Assembly (NCBI RefSeq): GCF_022267535.1
Contig: NZ_JAHNZV010000008.1
Span: 1-64,000 of the forward strand
Origin: Psychromonas antarctica
GTDB lineage: Bacteria; Pseudomonadota; Gammaproteobacteria; Enterobacterales; Psychromonadaceae
DNA: 64,000 nt
Direction of reading: 5' to 3'
How positions within the stretch are numbered: position 1 is the first letter of the stretch; the number at the start of each line of letters is the position of its first letter. The notes beneath the pieces were generated by a model. It was not told the origin of the DNA and searched no databases. It worked only from the letters and a program-made list of their open reading frames with translations. The position numbers were made by a program, and so were the translations under genes. Of this stretch, positions 62,742-64,000 are shown in pieces.

Positions 62742-63593
62742 TTACACTGAAAAGGGGTATTTAATTGCATCGTGATGCTGGTATTCAGTTACTTCAAAGT
62801 CATCCATGGTGACCCAAGTTTCCAGATCTTCAAGTGACTTTATCTTCGGGTTAATGGTTAATTTAGGGGATGCAAATGGCTTGCGTTTCAGCTGTACATC
62901 GCGCATCAACTCAAATTGATCTTCATAAATATGTGCATTAACAATTTTGTGATAAGCCGTTCCCGCTTTTTTGCCGGTAATCTGTGCCATTAAGGCTAAA
63001 AAAGTAAATACCTGTACCTGATTAAAATTTAAACCAAGCGGAACATCACATGAGCGCTGGTAACTGGTCAAATGCAAAGTATCACCTACTAAGGAAAAAG
63101 TGTGCGTGTGCATACACGGGCGTAAACAGCCCATTTCGAATTCCCCAGGGTTATAAAAAGTGATAATTTCACCACGATCGTCGATGCCATTTTTCAGATC
63201 ATCAACCACTTTTTTCAGTTGATCAACAAAACCGCCATTGGGTTTTGCCCAAGAGCGCCCTTGAATGCCGTACACACGGCCCATATCATCGTTGCCTTTG
63301 CGGTATTTATTATTAAGCCAAGCACCATTAAGATTAGCGTTGGCATCCCAAGTTTTTGTGCCTAAAGCTCTAAAATCAGCGGCATTATCATAACCACGAA
63401 GATACCCCAAAAATTCTGCAATCGCTGATTTCCAAAAGCTTTTACGTGTCGTTATCATCGGAAACTGATTGTTTTTAACATCATATTCAAGATCCGCATT
63501 GATCACTGTTAAACAGCGTTTTTGGGTACGCTCATTTTCAATCCAAACGCCCGTTTCAATAATACGCTGACATAAATCTAAATATTGTTTCAT
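62742..63593 (-). CDS. thyA: Thymidylate synthase
   Basis: Methylates dUMP to dTMP with methylenetetrahydrofolate; 283 residues, somewhat longer than the 264 of E. coli. The folate-binding and phosphate-binding stretches are visible: [16 protein letters not shown] sequence near 108, the nucleophile Cys in [14 protein letters not shown] near 158, [19 protein letters not shown] near 178, and [15 protein letters not shown] near 218. It lies 18 bases after lgt, the same gene order as in enterobacteria, so the two probably share a transcript. Confidence 0.96.
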   Translation of the reverse strand: MKQYLDLCQRIIETGVWIENERTQKRCLTVINADLEYDVKNNQFPMITTRKSFWKSAIAEFLGYLRGYDNAADFRALGTKTWDANANLNGAWLNNKYRKGNDDMGRVYGIQGRSWAKPNGGFVDQLKKVVDDLKNGIDDRGEIITFYNPGEFEMGCLRPCMHTHTFSLVGDTLHLTSYQRSCDVPLGLNFNQVQVFTFLALMAQITGKKAGTAYHKIVNAHIYEDQFELMRDVQLKRKPFASPKLTINPKIKSLEDLETWVTMDDFEVTEYQHHDAIKYPFSV

Positions 63594-63611
63594 CTATTTC
63601 ACCTAAAATAT

Positions 63612-64000
63612 TTACTTGATCTTTTTTGTTTTACCCTGCACAAGCGACTGAGTATTATAACGATATGCAAACGCAATTAAAGCCCCCCCAGCAATCACCA
63701 TCGGTAATGAAAGTAGTTGCCCCATACTCAGCCCAAAGGTAAGTAATCCGAGCTGCGCATCGGGTTGTCGAGCAAATTCAACAATAATGCGGAACAGGCC
63801 GTAACATAATAAAAACAATCCCGACACTGAACCACTCGGACGTGATTTACGAATAAACAGGACAAGAATAATAAACAACAACACACCTTCTAAGGCGAAT
63901 TCATACAGCTGCGAAGGATGGCGAGGTAAAGGCCCACCATTATGGAAAACAATACCAAAAGGAGAATCAGTGACTCGTCCCCATAACTCTGAATTAATAA
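63612..64000 (-). CDS. lgt: Prolipoprotein diacylglyceryl transferase (3' part, cut by window edge)
   Basis: The first enzyme of lipoprotein maturation, moving diacylglycerol from phosphatidylglycerol to the lipobox cysteine in the inner membrane. The frame runs open to the right edge, so the N-terminal half is missing. Visible are [12 protein letters not shown], the conserved [13 protein letters not shown], two hydrophobic segments and [24 protein letters not shown], which carries the conserved Arg-Glu of the family. The internal GTG at 63884 is not a start. Its product would act on lipoproteins such as NlpD. Confidence 0.96.
   Translation of the reverse strand, partial: INSELWGRVTDSPFGIVFHNGGPLPRHPSQLYEFALEGVLLFIILVLFIRKSRPSGSVSGLFLLCYGLFRIIVEFARQPDAQLGLLTFGLSMGQLLSLPMVIAGGALIAFAYRYNTQSLVQGKTKKIK

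Noticed and set aside
63884..63884. Internal GTG as a start for a 90-codon protein
   Set aside because: The frame continues upstream to the window edge with conserved Lgt sequence, so this is an internal codon of lgt.

Overview
The window is a 64-kb piece of a gammaproteobacterial chromosome, made up almost entirely of housekeeping genes. It is visibly AT-rich and has the gene content of a marine, often cold-living member of the Alteromonadales/Vibrionales side: a 1597-residue NAD-glutamate dehydrogenase, several sodium-coupled transporters, LamB-type porin, and the lepA-lepB-rnc-era-recO-pdxJ and mazG-pyrG-eno / ftsB-ispD-ispF-truD-nlpD-rpoS blocks. Psychromonas is my best guess for the genus. 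This comes from gene content and protein flavour, not from a search. Most genes are on the minus strand. I found no tRNA, rRNA, CRISPR array, prophage or intact insertion sequence.

Layout. 1-8.6 kb: an edge repeat, an NhaC-type antiporter and glutamate synthase (gltBD). 8.6-12.8 kb: ilvY and sseA (minus) divergent from ilvC (plus), then a MarC/YhgN membrane protein. 13.2-18.9 kb: tcdA and the large NAD-glutamate dehydrogenase. 19.4-22.5 kb: groES-groEL behind a clear sigma-32 promoter, a small unknown gene and fxsA. 22.7-25.9 kb: a receiver-TPR protein followed by two minor pilin genes (fimT, pilW), and a DUF3545-like small gene. 26-31.1 kb: ftsB-ispD-ispF-truD-yqaA-nlpD-rpoS, without the usual surE-pcm. 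31.5-34.4 kb: an accessory patch with a maltoporin, degenerate repeats, an integral membrane protein and a duplicated tail of the enolase gene. 34.3-38.5 kb: eno-pyrG-mazG. 38.6-44.7 kb: an RND efflux pair and an NSS-family sodium symporter with its 35-residue small subunit. 44.8-52.2 kb: lepA-lepB-rnc-era-recO-pdxJ and a cysteine desulfurase where acpS often sits. 52.7-56 kb: a membrane-anchored RRM protein and a large CPA1 antiporter. 56.3-64 kb: oligopeptidase B, a response-regulator-like protein with reversed domain order, acnB, thyA and the 3' part of lgt.

Functional themes. Nitrogen flow through glutamate (GOGAT and NAD-GDH), sodium/proton handling (NhaC-type, CPA1, NSS), isoprenoid precursor and envelope biogenesis (ispDF, ftsB, nlpD, lgt, lepB), stress control (rpoS, groESL) and RNA handling (rnc, era, truD, tcdA, RRM protein). 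I did not find a clearly new multi-gene system. The observations most worth following are the tandem duplication of the eno 3' end with its terminator, the reversed-order regulator, the membrane-anchored RRM protein behind a long palindrome, the receiver-TPR/fimT/pilW cluster, and sseA lying between ilvY and ilvC.
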